Assembly: GCA_013297985.1 (NCBI GenBank)
Contig: JAAFIY010000002.1
Location: forward strand, 1-64,000
Reading direction: 5' to 3'
DNA length: 64,000 nucleotides
Source: Comamonadaceae bacterium
GTDB lineage: Bacteria; Pseudomonadota; Gammaproteobacteria; Burkholderiales; Burkholderiaceae_C
In this document: positions 1 to 9,664 of the stretch, one piece after another
Layout of the letters: each line of letters begins with the position of its first letter
How positions within the stretch are numbered: the stretch's first letter is position 1
Notes under the pieces: generated by a model
Seen by the model: only the letters and a program-made list of their open reading frames with translations
The model's database searches: none
Told to the model about the DNA's origin: nothing
Position numbers and translations under genes: made by a program

Positions 1-552
1 TGCGGGCCCAAGGCCCAAAGTGGCCACACGCCCAGTGCCGGCCAGGATGCGCGGGGTGGTTGCTCCTAAATTTATAGCTGCATAGGCCGATGAATTGGGC
101 GCATCGGGCCAATTGGCTTGAATCAGCCGGTTGAGCCAGCCGTCGGGCGTGCTTTTGCGACCAGGGGTGCCCGTCTCAAAATAATCTTGGGCGTCAAAGT
201 GCGAACGGGTGGGGTCGGGCGAACCCGCCGCATGCACAAAGGCCAAGGTGCCGCTATCCCAGTGGGGCTTGAGCAGCGCGAGCGATGGGTGCAGCGCAAA
301 CAGCCGCGTCAGCGCGATGGCACCGCCGTCTGCGCCGGGCGGCGGCACCGCCAGAGTGGGTCTGGCGCGGGCATAGGCCGCCTCGCCGTGCGGAATGACG
401 ACATGCAAGCCGTCTACCGCGCCGCGCAGCATCACCACCACCAAGCGGCGCTGGGTGGTGGCTGGGGTTTGGGCGCGCACCACCGTCCAGCCGCCCAGGC
501 TGAAAGCGGCGGTGGCGGCGCTGGCGTGGGTCAGCCAGGTTCTGCGTTTCAT
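1..552 (-). CDS. DUF1501 family protein (N-terminal part; runs off the window start)
   Basis: Minus-strand reading from ATG at 552 gives MKRRTWLTHASAATAAFSLGGW...LVVVMLRGAVDGLHVVIPHGE...; Tat-like start; adjacent to DUF1800 gene, the usual partner. Confidence 0.8.
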   Translation of the reverse strand, partial: MKRRTWLTHASAATAAFSLGGWTVVRAQTPATTQRRLVVVMLRGAVDGLHVVIPHGEAAYARARPTLAVPPPGADGGAIALTRLFALHPSLALLKPHWDSGTLAFVHAAGSPDPTRSHFDAQDYFETGTPGRKSTPDGWLNRLIQANWPDAPNSSAYAAINLGATTPRILAGTGRVATLGLGPA

Positions 553-603
553 TTGGAAGCCTTTACTTGTCAAAACCAATAGCGGTTAAGGGGTGCAGAC
601 GGC

Positions 604-2220
604 TTAGCGCCGCATGAAATCGGGGCTGGCCCACAACACGGTGGCCTGCATGGCGGCCCGCTCGGCCATCACATGGCTGCGCGTGGTGTCGCCGATGGCG
701 GGGCCTAAGGTAGCCAGCACTTGGGCGGCATCAGGCCGATCGGCCACCAGCACGGGGCGGCCTTGGGCCAGCTGGGTGGCGAACTGAATGCGCTGGGTGA
801 TGGCTTCCGCGCTCACCCACGCGGCGGCGGTGTTCTTGTAGCCGTCAGGTGTTTGCGCGCCATACAGCGGCATGCCTTGTTGATTGAGCGCCGCCGCCAC
901 TGGCCCAGCGGGCCGGGGCATGGCGCCCACCGATCGCAGGCTGGACAGCACAAAGTGATAAGGCGTTTTGAACTTGGCCTGTCGATAGGCCGCGTCTGCC
1001 ATTTCGGGCGACAGCAGCAGCGCACGGGTTACCGCACGCAAATCGCCCCCAGTGGCCGCAAAACGTTCAGCCAAACCCTGCACCAGGGCAGTGGGCGGGT
1101 CATCAGCCACGAAGGCTTGCGCGAGCTTGTAGGCGATGTGCCTTGCTGTGGCGGGATGGGCGGCCAACACGTCCAGCGCCCATTCGCCCTCGGCCACGCC
1201 CTGCACTTGGCCGGGGCCGCTCACGCGCTGGCCCAGCCAAAGCTTTTCAGTGGTGTCGTGGCGGCGCGCGTCAAAGGTGAACAAATGGCCCGGCTCCATG
1301 GCCTGCGCGGCGCGGCGGTTGATGGTCCAGCCCGTCAGCATGCGGGCTAAAGCCGTGACATCGGCCTGGGTGTAGCCGCCGTCCACCCCCAAGGTGTGCA
1401 GCTCCATCAGCTCGCGGGCGTAGTTTTCATTCAAGCCGCTGGGCGGCGGCATGCCCGCAAAGTTAGGGCCCGCGTTGTCGCGAAAACCGGGTGCCACCGA
1501 TTGAGTTTGGTCCAAGTACACCAGCATGGCCGGGTGTTTGGCGGTGGCACCCAACAGGTCGCGAAAGCGCCCCAGCACGTGCGGGCGGATGGCTTCGCGC
1601 TCATACGCGCCCACCAGCACGCGGGTGAAGTTTTTGCCCACAAACACGTTGAAGTGGTTGAACCAAAAATCCACCAAGACTTCTTCTAACTGGCGCGGCG
1701 ACGCCAGCGCGCGCCAGATGCGGCCCGATATGGCGTCGGTCACCGTGGGGCCAATCAGCGCGCGGCGCTCTTCTTCGGCCTGCGCTTTGCCTTGCGGCGT
1801 GTCGGGCGCGCGGCGCTCGGCCGTGATGCCGTCGCGAAAACGGCGCAACAACTGCGCGTGGCTTTCTTGTGGTGTGACCATCTCGGCCAATGCATCGGCC
1901 AGCGGGGCAGGCAGGGCCAGGGTTTGCGGCTGTAGTTGCTGATCTACCCAGCGTTCGTAGCCCGTGGCGGCCACGGTTTGCAAGTCGCCGGGGCGCGGCC
2001 CCAATGCAGCGCGGTTGAGCAGATGCGCCGCCAAAGCAGTGCCAGACATAGATGTCTGCGGTGCGGCAGCCCACACCCAGGCGCTCGGTACCGTACCCGC
2101 AGCCGATGCGGCGCCAGCGCTGGCGATCCACTTCAGCATCGAGCGGCGATGGATCGGCGAAGAGGTTTCGGGTTGGCGCATGTGTGGGCTCCTAGATGGG
2201 CGACGCAGTCGCTGACCCAC
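604..2220 (-). CDS. DUF1800 domain-containing protein (start may be 2181)
   Basis: Translation contains HLLNRAALGPRPGDL, WFNHFNVF, NENYARELMELHTLGVDGGYTQADV typical of DUF1800. Confidence 0.88.
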   Translation of the reverse strand: MGQRLRRPSRSPHMRQPETSSPIHRRSMLKWIASAGAASAAGTVPSAWVWAAAPQTSMSGTALAAHLLNRAALGPRPGDLQTVAATGYERWVDQQLQPQTLALPAPLADALAEMVTPQESHAQLLRRFRDGITAERRAPDTPQGKAQAEEERRALIGPTVTDAISGRIWRALASPRQLEEVLVDFWFNHFNVFVGKNFTRVLVGAYEREAIRPHVLGRFRDLLGATAKHPAMLVYLDQTQSVAPGFRDNAGPNFAGMPPPSGLNENYARELMELHTLGVDGGYTQADVTALARMLTGWTINRRAAQAMEPGHLFTFDARRHDTTEKLWLGQRVSGPGQVQGVAEGEWALDVLAAHPATARHIAYKLAQAFVADDPPTALVQGLAERFAATGGDLRAVTRALLLSPEMADAAYRQAKFKTPYHFVLSSLRSVGAMPRPAGPVAAALNQQGMPLYGAQTPDGYKNTAAAWVSAEAITQRIQFATQLAQGRPVLVADRPDAAQVLATLGPAIGDTTRSHVMAERAAMQATVLWASPDFMRR

Positions 2221-2329
2221 ATTTCAACCCAAACCCATCTTGCTGCACAGCCTGCTGAGGCAGGTTTACCCAGCTTTGCAAAAGTGCAAAAAAAGGCCGC
2301 TGCCTCTGGCCCCGCCCAAAACGAAAAAG

Positions 2330-2354
2330 CCCAAGCGCCTTAAGCGCTTGGGCC
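2330..2354 (-). terminator. Putative Rho-independent terminator
   Basis: GCCCAAGCGCcttaaGCGCTTGGGC hairpin, followed on the minus strand by CTTTTTCG. Confidence 0.5.
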
Positions 2355-2473
2355 AGTGTGCTGGCGGGGGGGCGTCTTGCATACCAACACTGCAAGCTGT
2401 TGATTTAATTGCAGATTGACCGCCACCACTCACGCATTACCCGTTCTCTTACCCTCAGACGATTCCAGTCACT

Positions 2474-2767
2474 CTACTTCAACCCCTTGGGCGGGCGCTT
2501 CATGCGCCGCAGCATGAGGTTGTCACTTCGCACTCGGTACACAGCCAGCACCGCGCCGCCTTGGCGCAGCACCACGTAGCCCAGCCCGCCCCGTGCGGCA
2601 TAGCCGCTGCTGTCATCGGGGGTGCCGTGCCTGGGTGCGCCGCTGTCCGGTGGCCCCGACCATGCCGCTTTGCCCCGGCGCACCAGATCGGCCTGGGTGG
2701 CTGCATCGGGGTGTTGGTAGGTGTGGGCCTGTTCAATGGGCATCGGCGGCCCCCTGGGCGCGTTCAA
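2474..2767 (-). CDS. Hypothetical protein
   Basis: ORF overlapping the next gene start in the same orientation; no family recognised. Confidence 0.45.
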   Translation of the reverse strand: MNAPRGPPMPIEQAHTYQHPDAATQADLVRRGKAAWSGPPDSGAPRHGTPDDSSGYAARGGLGYVVLRQGGAVLAVYRVRSDNLMLRRMKRPPKGLK

Positions 2768-2984
2768 GGGCGTCTATGTCGTCCTGCATTAGGGGCACGT
2801 GCCAGTGAGCGACAGCCAGAAGCGCCGCCACAGCGGCGTCGTCCAGCACACCTTCATATCGGTTTAGGACACCTTCGATCAGCCCTTGCACCGTGCCAAC
2901 AGTTCCGGCTTCGTCTTCGGTTGCGACGTCGCACAGCACGTCAAGGCTTTTGACGGTGAGGCGGGGCAGTGGGGCAGTTTGCAT
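2733..2984 (-). CDS. Hypothetical small protein (accessory element)
   Basis: ORF MQTAPLPRLTVKSLDVLCDVATEDEAGTVGTVQGLIEGVLNRYEGVL... Confidence 0.5.
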   Translation of the reverse strand: MQTAPLPRLTVKSLDVLCDVATEDEAGTVGTVQGLIEGVLNRYEGVLDDAAVAALLAVAHWHVPLMQDDIDALERAQGAADAH

Positions 2985-3300
2985 ATTGGGCTCCTTGGGT
3001 TAGTGGAGCCTGAATTCACTCACAAACATAGTTTAATAGTCAAGTTGGGCCACGCTGCGCTGGAGAGGGGCTGAGCCCGCTGGGCCGCTGACAGACCCCC
3101 GATGCACAGGCACCCGCCCTACCCCCGGGGGAGGTGGGACCAAAGCTGCGCGACCCCGCCCCCCGGTGTGGAGATGTGGCTTTCACGCCAGGGTCGATTT
3201 TTGGACATCCCGGCAATTTGGCCCTTGGTTGCGCAAGGGGGTTGACCAGATGAGCGACCCGCACTAGCGTGGCTCTTAAACGAATTGATACGGGGTTGCC

Positions 3301-4164
3301 ATGCGTGCGCTTGTCTTGTCCTCGCTGCTTCGGTTCCGGCTGCCCTTCAAGCCTCCGGCCGTGCAAATGCGGAACGGCCAACCTGGGCACACCCACTTGG
3401 TTATCAACACCCAGCGCGGCGTATACATACCTTGCGGGGCCACCGTCGCTGCTACGGCGGCTCTCTTGCTGGCCTCGGCTGGTGTTGTTACCGTGGCAAC
3501 CAGCGCAATTGCACAGCCAGTGGGCGACGCACCTACCCCTTTCATTGTGCGCGTAGTAAACGACAGTTTACGTGGAGTCCTACCCGCCAACTTCTGCGCC
3601 ATGAATCCGCGAACACCTAACGAACGAGACTATCTAGCGCGTGCTGAGTTAATGGTTGGCCAAGAGAACCGCCTACTATTGTTTGCGGTCAATTGCAACG
3701 AACTTCGGCTATTCATCACAGGGGATATTGACAATTTTAGCCAAGCTCTGACGATAACTTGGAACAGGGGCCGACGAGGCGATATACCCATAACCATACC
3801 AAGATCACAGTACCTAAAGGTGCTGGCACCGCAGATACAGGAGCTTACCAAATCAATTGATCGGCTCGTGCCAACGGTGGAGCTTCGTGCTCGGAAGCTT
3901 GGGGAGGCGGTCACGGTGGCTGGCGCAGAAATACAACCCATTGGCCGAGACCAAAATGCGGTCTACTATGCAATGAAAACTTCCCTACGCCTCCCGGGCA
4001 ACCAACTCCGTTACGTAGAGAACATGCACGCACTGACTTTGATTGGAGGATGGCCAATTACGTTGGCTGCTTTGAATATTAGCGGTGTGCAAGGGCGCCA
4101 TAGACTACTATTGGCCCAACAGGAAATGTTAGATAGCTTAATTGAAGGTAATTTAGCTCGTTAG
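3301..4164 (+). CDS. Hypothetical protein with an internal signal-like hydrophobic segment
   Basis: Hydrophobic stretch ATVAATAALLLASAGVVTVATSAIAQP; ends 13 nt before the RDD gene; true start may be further downstream. Confidence 0.55.
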   Translation: MRALVLSSLLRFRLPFKPPAVQMRNGQPGHTHLVINTQRGVYIPCGATVAATAALLLASAGVVTVATSAIAQPVGDAPTPFIVRVVNDSLRGVLPANFCAMNPRTPNERDYLARAELMVGQENRLLLFAVNCNELRLFITGDIDNFSQALTITWNRGRRGDIPITIPRSQYLKVLAPQIQELTKSIDRLVPTVELRARKLGEAVTVAGAEIQPIGRDQNAVYYAMKTSLRLPGNQLRYVENMHALTLIGGWPITLAALNISGVQGRHRLLLAQQEMLDSLIEGNLAR

Positions 4165-4177
4165 GGTACTAAAAATA

Positions 4178-5920
4178 ATGAGTAGGTCTGAGCGTTTGTT
4201 CACTGACGAAGATGAAAAACATTGGTCAATAGTCGCTGCTGAGGTTGAGGGCTCGACCAAGCGACCGGGCTTGTGGGCGAAGTGCTATGCGGACACGGGT
4301 GGGAATGAGGCAGCGGCAAAAGTTGCCTACATGAAGCTCCGAGTTGAGCAATTGCAGTCTGACGCTGAGCAAGCCGCCCTTGCAGAATTAAAGCGCTCGG
4401 AGCAAGCCGCCATTGCCGAACGAAACATTGCACAGCTAACAGATGAAAAGAGGGCTGCCCTCGCCGCCAAATATCGACGTCAGATATCCGAGCTTCAGTA
4501 TGTAGATGAAAAGGCAGTTCTCACTTTCATCAATTCGATTCCCTTGGAAGATAGAGCTTTCGTTCTGTCATTTAAAAATGATGTGGGCGCATCACTTTTA
4601 CATGTTGCCTCGAAGGAGGGGTGGGCAACTGCGGTGGAGTTGCTTTGTGAAGGTGGCGCCGATCCATCAGCTATCGGTCCAAACGGATTACTCGCTCCTC
4701 AAATTGCGGTCAAAAATGGACACCTTGAACTTGCCAAGCACTTGAAACGAGTCATGGAAGCGCAAGGTTCAAGTGCCGCAGTGTCGGCACCCGGAGTCTT
4801 TTCCCGCCCGACCCCGGCAGTGCGAGCGGCAGCGCTGACGGAAGATCGTCCGTCGCGGCCATCAGACAGCGCCCCTCCTAGGCCGCCGACTCATTCCGCA
4901 ATTGAACCGACGCTCCAGCCTGTTGGGGCTTGGCGGCGCTTTTTTGCGCGTTTCATCGATATTTGGGTCATCGCAGTTGGCCTTGGCTTTAGCACGGGTG
5001 CCTTGATAGCTCATCTCTCACCGGGCTGGCTGCAATTGCCTTGGGTTTGGGTGGTCGGCGGCTTCTTTCTCACGGGGCCAGTTCTGATTGTTGAGGCCAT
5101 CATCTTTTCGGTGTTCGGTACAACGCTGGGTAAGGCGTTGGCTGATATTCGGGTGCGTGATGCACAGGGGCGTCGGCCAACTGGCCAGCAGTACTTCCAA
5201 CGGCAGTGGGGCGTGTTTTGGTCTGGCTTGGGGGCTGGTCTGCCACTGATTCAACTTTTTGCGATGGGCTCTCAATGTCAACGGATTCGCACAGGTCGGT
5301 CGGCCAGCTATGACGAAGGCCGCTTTGTAGTCATCGGCGAAAAAATGGATGCTTTTCGTACCATCGCGGTCACTGTTTTCGTGGTGGGGTACTTCGGGGC
5401 GCTAGGCCTCATGGTCTCCCATGCTCAGACCCTCGGCTCCACGGTGGTTCAAGGCACCCAACGGGGCTTTCACAGCGACGAGCCATGGGTTAACCCGCTC
5501 ACCGGATTTAGCGCGAACATCCCCCCGCATTGGGCCGTGTTCCCTTACGCAACTGACACGCACACCATCTTTGTCTTTAGAGCGTCTGGCCAACCGGAAG
5601 GCGTTGGTCCTCAAGTCATTTTGCGACTCAGGTCGGCCGCCTTGGGCGCCGCTCTAGACGCTTTGGCTGCTGAAGAACAAGCTCGTTGGTCCGGCATCCA
5701 GTTGCGGACCGAGTCTTTGAAGTCATTCACATTGAGTGGGCGCTCAGCAATTTCTTATCGCGGACTGCAGTCGAACCCCGAGGGAGTGTTCGAGAAGGCT
5801 ATTGTGCTTAGCGACAGTCGGCTGTGGACGGTGGACTCCATGTGGCCGAGCGACGCGACCCCGTTGCAATTCAGGGAGCTTCAGCAAGCCCGCGATGCGG
5901 TGCTGGGCTCCTTGAATTGA
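4178..5920 (+). CDS. Ankyrin-repeat / RDD-domain membrane protein
   Basis: N-term ...GSTKRPGLWAKCYADTGGNEAAAKVAYMKLRVEQLQ; ankyrin-like GASLLHVASKEGWATAVELLCEGGADPSAIGPNGLLAPQIAVKNGHLELAKHL; RDD-like AWRRFFARFIDIWVIAVGLG...FGTTLGKALADIRVRDAQGRRPTGQQYFQRQ. Confidence 0.75.
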   Translation: MSRSERLFTDEDEKHWSIVAAEVEGSTKRPGLWAKCYADTGGNEAAAKVAYMKLRVEQLQSDAEQAALAELKRSEQAAIAERNIAQLTDEKRAALAAKYRRQISELQYVDEKAVLTFINSIPLEDRAFVLSFKNDVGASLLHVASKEGWATAVELLCEGGADPSAIGPNGLLAPQIAVKNGHLELAKHLKRVMEAQGSSAAVSAPGVFSRPTPAVRAAALTEDRPSRPSDSAPPRPPTHSAIEPTLQPVGAWRRFFARFIDIWVIAVGLGFSTGALIAHLSPGWLQLPWVWVVGGFFLTGPVLIVEAIIFSVFGTTLGKALADIRVRDAQGRRPTGQQYFQRQWGVFWSGLGAGLPLIQLFAMGSQCQRIRTGRSASYDEGRFVVIGEKMDAFRTIAVTVFVVGYFGALGLMVSHAQTLGSTVVQGTQRGFHSDEPWVNPLTGFSANIPPHWAVFPYATDTHTIFVFRASGQPEGVGPQVILRLRSAALGAALDALAAEEQARWSGIQLRTESLKSFTLSGRSAISYRGLQSNPEGVFEKAIVLSDSRLWTVDSMWPSDATPLQFRELQQARDAVLGSLN

Positions 5921-5957
5921 AGCATCAGCGGGGTGTTGCCGTGTCGATGCATCAACC

Positions 5958-6692
5958 CTACGGCATCAACTCCTCCTCATCGCGCCGCCCCCGCTTGCCC
6001 ACGCCCCGTGCCAACAGTCGTTCGGTCCGGGCAAGGTCACGTCGGATGCTGTCGGCATTGCCTTCTTGGCCCGCCATTTCCAGCCACTCGCAGACCCGGC
6101 GCATTTCTTCAATCAGCATCTGCAAGGCCGCCAGCACGGCGTTGGGGTTGTCGCCTCGGTCGTTGACTTCGTGGGCGGCGTCCAGCTTGCGCAGCAGGGC
6201 GGCTAGGAACTCGGCGCGTCCGTCTGCGAAGGTTTGCACCCGTTGCGGTTTGATGCCGCTTTGGGTGAGCGCGTCGGCGACGCCTGCCACGCCCCGGATG
6301 TATCGGTACCCAACGATGCAGGCCATCACCCCACAGGCCCGCCTGGGGTGGCTGGATGGGGCGGCGAATTGCGAATCGATCTCGGTTCCGGTCAGGAACT
6401 CCGCAGCTAGGTGCAGTGCGCGGGTGACATCCCTAGGCAGGTGGTACGTGGCGTCAGCCCCCCATAGGCCTTCGGTGCCGGGCTCCACAAATCCGGCGTG
6501 CCGGGCATCACAGTAGCCAGCAATGACCTCGCTAGGCGGGGTGCTGAGTTTGTTGTCAACCGTTTGCGTCTTGCGTTTGTACAGGCTTGCGCGGCCTTGC
6601 ACGGGGGCGTTCACCAGATCGCGCAGGCGGTCGTACAGGGGGTGTGGGCTGTTGTAGTCGTCGAGGTATTTCATGGTGTGGGCGTAACTCAT
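5958..6692 (-). CDS. Hypothetical protein of the integrated element
   Basis: ORF 244 aa, MSYAHTMKYLDDYNSPHPLYDRLRDLVNAP... Confidence 0.6.
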   Translation of the reverse strand: MSYAHTMKYLDDYNSPHPLYDRLRDLVNAPVQGRASLYKRKTQTVDNKLSTPPSEVIAGYCDARHAGFVEPGTEGLWGADATYHLPRDVTRALHLAAEFLTGTEIDSQFAAPSSHPRRACGVMACIVGYRYIRGVAGVADALTQSGIKPQRVQTFADGRAEFLAALLRKLDAAHEVNDRGDNPNAVLAALQMLIEEMRRVCEWLEMAGQEGNADSIRRDLARTERLLARGVGKRGRRDEEELMP

Positions 6693-6737
6693 GGCATGGG
6701 TTCCTAGGTTGTGGTCGGGTGGCCTTTCGGTGGATTT

Positions 6738-6758
6738 GTCACACCGGGGCGGTGTGAC
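6738..6758. promoter_or_regulatory. Candidate operator (perfect 8-bp inverted repeat GTCACACC-ggggc-GGTGTGAC)
   Basis: Located 46 bp upstream of the start of the 5958..6692 minus-strand gene. Confidence 0.4.
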
Positions 6759-6847
6759 AGCGGTTTGAAGGGGCGGTGTTAGCTTTTGGGTGGCATGTCG
6801 GGCGCTCCTTGTGAAATCGTTAGGTTTGGGTGGTTTTGGGCCAAGAG

Positions 6848-7115
6848 TGGGTCAAGCAAAGGGGGGGTGCAAAAAATGCTTGGCCCGGCTGGAACCCGCG
6901 CCAGTGCTCGCTTGGTCCGGGTGGGTCAAGTGGGCTGGGCAGTTTTCGGTTTCGGCATTTGGTGGGTGTTTGGGTGGGCGGGGGGCCTGTCACAGAAACT
7001 ATTTCTCCAACTTCAAAAAATGCTTGACCCACTTGACCCACCCGGACCAAGCCAATATCCATGCGGGTTTCAGCGGGCCAAGCATTTCTGGGGGACCCCC
7101 CCGATGCCTGACCCA
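6848..7115. repeat. Large imperfect palindrome with TGGGTCAAG iterons; candidate replication origin of the element
   Basis: Arms about 6848-6934 and 7028-7115; 25-bp perfect core GCTTGGTCCGGGTGGGTCAAGTGGG (6910-6934) and its reverse complement (7028-7052). Confidence 0.7.
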
Positions 7116-7136
7116 CCCGGCCCGATTGAATCGGAG

Positions 7137-9608
7137 CTATTCACTTAACAAAACCTTGGTTTTTTCGGTGAAGGTGCTGCGGAGAACGGGCAGTGGAGGC
7201 AGCACATCAATCCACTCGCGGGCGGTGCCGTTGCGCTGTCGCCTCTTGGCGATGCCCTCGGGTCCGGCCCACTCGTTCAACCTGCGAGACACTGCCGCAT
7301 AGGGGAGCGCATGCCACCCCCGTACCGTTGCCGACTGGTCATAGGACAAGCGCAGCCCGGCGCGGTCGATTTCCGTCTCACTGTCGCCAAGGGTCACCCG
7401 TCGCTCGACCCCCCCCGAGTGCCAGCGCACAGCGCCTTCGCTCAGGCAGTTGGTCCACCAAGCCACCACGGGGTCACGCAGCGCCGTGAGTTCGATCTGT
7501 TTGCGCAGCGGTTCGCCCTTGGGGATCGCCCTTGGGTTGAAGCCGGTCAGGTCTAGGTTTTGCAGGTAGTGCAGCAGCACCCCGGCCCGCGCGTCGGTGT
7601 TTGCGATGGCGTGGTAAGCCTCCCAGGCCTTGAGCTTGGCAAGGTCCACTTCGCCGCTATCCAGATTGGCCCGCAGTGAGCCGCCCATGTCGATCACTAC
7701 AGCCCGGCGCTCGTCGGGCGTCGCCTGCCAAGCGTGCTCATGGTTTGTGAGAATGACGAAAGCGCAGCGGTTGATGCCTTGCACCGGGTCAAATTTCTTT
7801 TGCTCGTACATCATGGCCCGCGCCGTGATGCGGTTCTTGAAGGCGTCGGCCTGCTTGGGGTCGCGGGTGGCTACGGCTTCATTCAGCACCGCCAGGGCCT
7901 TGTAGATCAGGTGCCAAGTGAACCGCCCCGCGACCAGTTCGGAGCTGTCGGTCACCATGGCGTGACGACCAAATATCTTCAGCAGGGGAACAAACAGGCT
8001 ATCTTTGCCGACGCCCTTCCCGCCCCGGAAGATCAGCACCGTGTCAGGCACGTCGCCGGGGTTTTGAATCTTCCAAGCGATCCAACACAAGACATAGAGC
8101 CGCTGCTTCGGGTCGGGCACCAGCGCCGCCAATACGTCCAGCCACCACGTGACATCACCGGGGGCGGGGGCAACTGCCCAGCCTGTCCATAGCTGTAACT
8201 TGTTAAGTGGCACCACTTTGCCGGGGGTAAACACGGTGCCTTCGTAGCGCCTCGTGTCCGGGTGGCTGAGCCAGTAAGACACCAATGACCGTGGCTTTTG
8301 GTTGGGGCCTTGCGCAGGGGCGAACTGGTGAGCGTGCCGCATTCGCAGTGCGTGAAGCTCGATCAGTTCCACAACCTTCATGCCTGTCTCATCGTCCGTG
8401 GCTTCATGGTCAACGATTGCGGTCACCCGCCCGGCAAGAATGGAGTAACGTATGAAAAACTGGGTTGTTTGGTCCACGCTGTCGATCCCACCGCTGGCAG
8501 CGTCCAACGTGCCCAACTGGACAGCCGGGTTCTTGATGCGCCCACGGTGTCTGCAGACCCCGCACGGCCCGCCTGGGCCGTAGGCATCGGCCCACTTGTC
8601 ACAACCCGCTGGGCCACCTGTCAGGCTGGCCAGCTTGGCGTCCGTTTTGGCGGGGTCATAGTCAGCGTGGCCGCTGCTGATCTGGTGCGCGAACTGCACA
8701 CCCTCCACGGACAGCGCCGCCGTGCGCAGCGCCAGCACCCACACCGGGTACGCCACCCCTGCGCCGTTGTCTTTGGCAGCCAGGGCAAGCGCCCCGCATT
8801 CCTTAGCGGCCTTGACGTAGCTAAACGGCTTGTGGTCGGCTTCCAGCACATCGGCATTGATGCTCTGGGCCGCACTCGCTACTGCTGCGGGTGCCGTGAC
8901 TGGCTCAGGCACGTAGCCAACCCCCTCGCTCAACTCCGCGAGCGTGTAGCGCTCTTTGCGCCACAGCACCGCCTTGACTTCGCGCTTAGTTTTCTGGTGC
9001 AGCGAACCGGGGGCACGCATGATCCGCGCCGCGTCGGTAGTTACTTGGGCATCGATCTTCAGCCCGACCTTGGCGCACAAAGCCCGCAGCGCTTGCGCCC
9101 GCTGGAGCCAAGCTTCAGGCACCACCCATGCATCCAAAATCCAGTAGGCATGTAGACCACCGCTGCCCGTCGGCACTACCACGTTGGGGACTGGAAGGCC
9201 GTCGCTGACCGCCTGCTTCAATGCCCCGGCTGTTGCCTTCGGCCCCTCGTATCCACCCTTGGCCACGGTGCCTTCGATGTCGATAACGATGACCCGCAAG
9301 CCCACCACGTTGTCAGCGCTGCGGCCTTTGAAGTCGGTTACTTTGGCGGCGTCAAACGCGGCCAGGGTGTAGTACGCGGGGCATCGCCCCGTTACTTTGT
9401 CGGGTGCCCACTGGCTGAATGGCGCACCGCGTCGGTTCCACATGTGGCGCACCGCGCCGCCCTCAGCGCCGGGCAAAAACACGGCCCCTTGTATGCCGGT
9501 GGGATGTCCGACCGCCACCATGTCGAAGAACTCAGCCACCGCCAGGACGGTTGCACGCGGCTGCGCTTGCGCCGCCGCCGCATCAATTTGCTTCGGGTCA
9601 GGTACCAT
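7137..9608 (-). CDS. Phage/satellite primase-helicase (prim-pol-like N-terminus + DUF5906 helicase)
   Basis: N-term VIDIEG...VVPTGSGGLHAYWILD...DAARIMRAPGSLHQKT; C-term VLIFRGGKGVGKDSLF (Walker A), TPDERRAVVIDMG. Confidence 0.88.
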   Translation of the reverse strand: MVPDPKQIDAAAAQAQPRATVLAVAEFFDMVAVGHPTGIQGAVFLPGAEGGAVRHMWNRRGAPFSQWAPDKVTGRCPAYYTLAAFDAAKVTDFKGRSADNVVGLRVIVIDIEGTVAKGGYEGPKATAGALKQAVSDGLPVPNVVVPTGSGGLHAYWILDAWVVPEAWLQRAQALRALCAKVGLKIDAQVTTDAARIMRAPGSLHQKTKREVKAVLWRKERYTLAELSEGVGYVPEPVTAPAAVASAAQSINADVLEADHKPFSYVKAAKECGALALAAKDNGAGVAYPVWVLALRTAALSVEGVQFAHQISSGHADYDPAKTDAKLASLTGGPAGCDKWADAYGPGGPCGVCRHRGRIKNPAVQLGTLDAASGGIDSVDQTTQFFIRYSILAGRVTAIVDHEATDDETGMKVVELIELHALRMRHAHQFAPAQGPNQKPRSLVSYWLSHPDTRRYEGTVFTPGKVVPLNKLQLWTGWAVAPAPGDVTWWLDVLAALVPDPKQRLYVLCWIAWKIQNPGDVPDTVLIFRGGKGVGKDSLFVPLLKIFGRHAMVTDSSELVAGRFTWHLIYKALAVLNEAVATRDPKQADAFKNRITARAMMYEQKKFDPVQGINRCAFVILTNHEHAWQATPDERRAVVIDMGGSLRANLDSGEVDLAKLKAWEAYHAIANTDARAGVLLHYLQNLDLTGFNPRAIPKGEPLRKQIELTALRDPVVAWWTNCLSEGAVRWHSGGVERRVTLGDSETEIDRAGLRLSYDQSATVRGWHALPYAAVSRRLNEWAGPEGIAKRRQRNGTAREWIDVLPPLPVLRSTFTEKTKVLLSE

Positions 9609-9664
9609 TAGCTTTCCAATCGATTTGCCCGCCTTCGTGCGGGCATTTTTTTGTTTGGTGCGGC

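Noticed and set aside
6786-7302. Overlapping ORFs in all directions over the palindrome (6786-7148, 6790-7302, 6820-7116)
   Set aside because: They follow the inverted repeat and mirror each other's peptides (LVRVGQVG); explained by the palindrome rather than coding.
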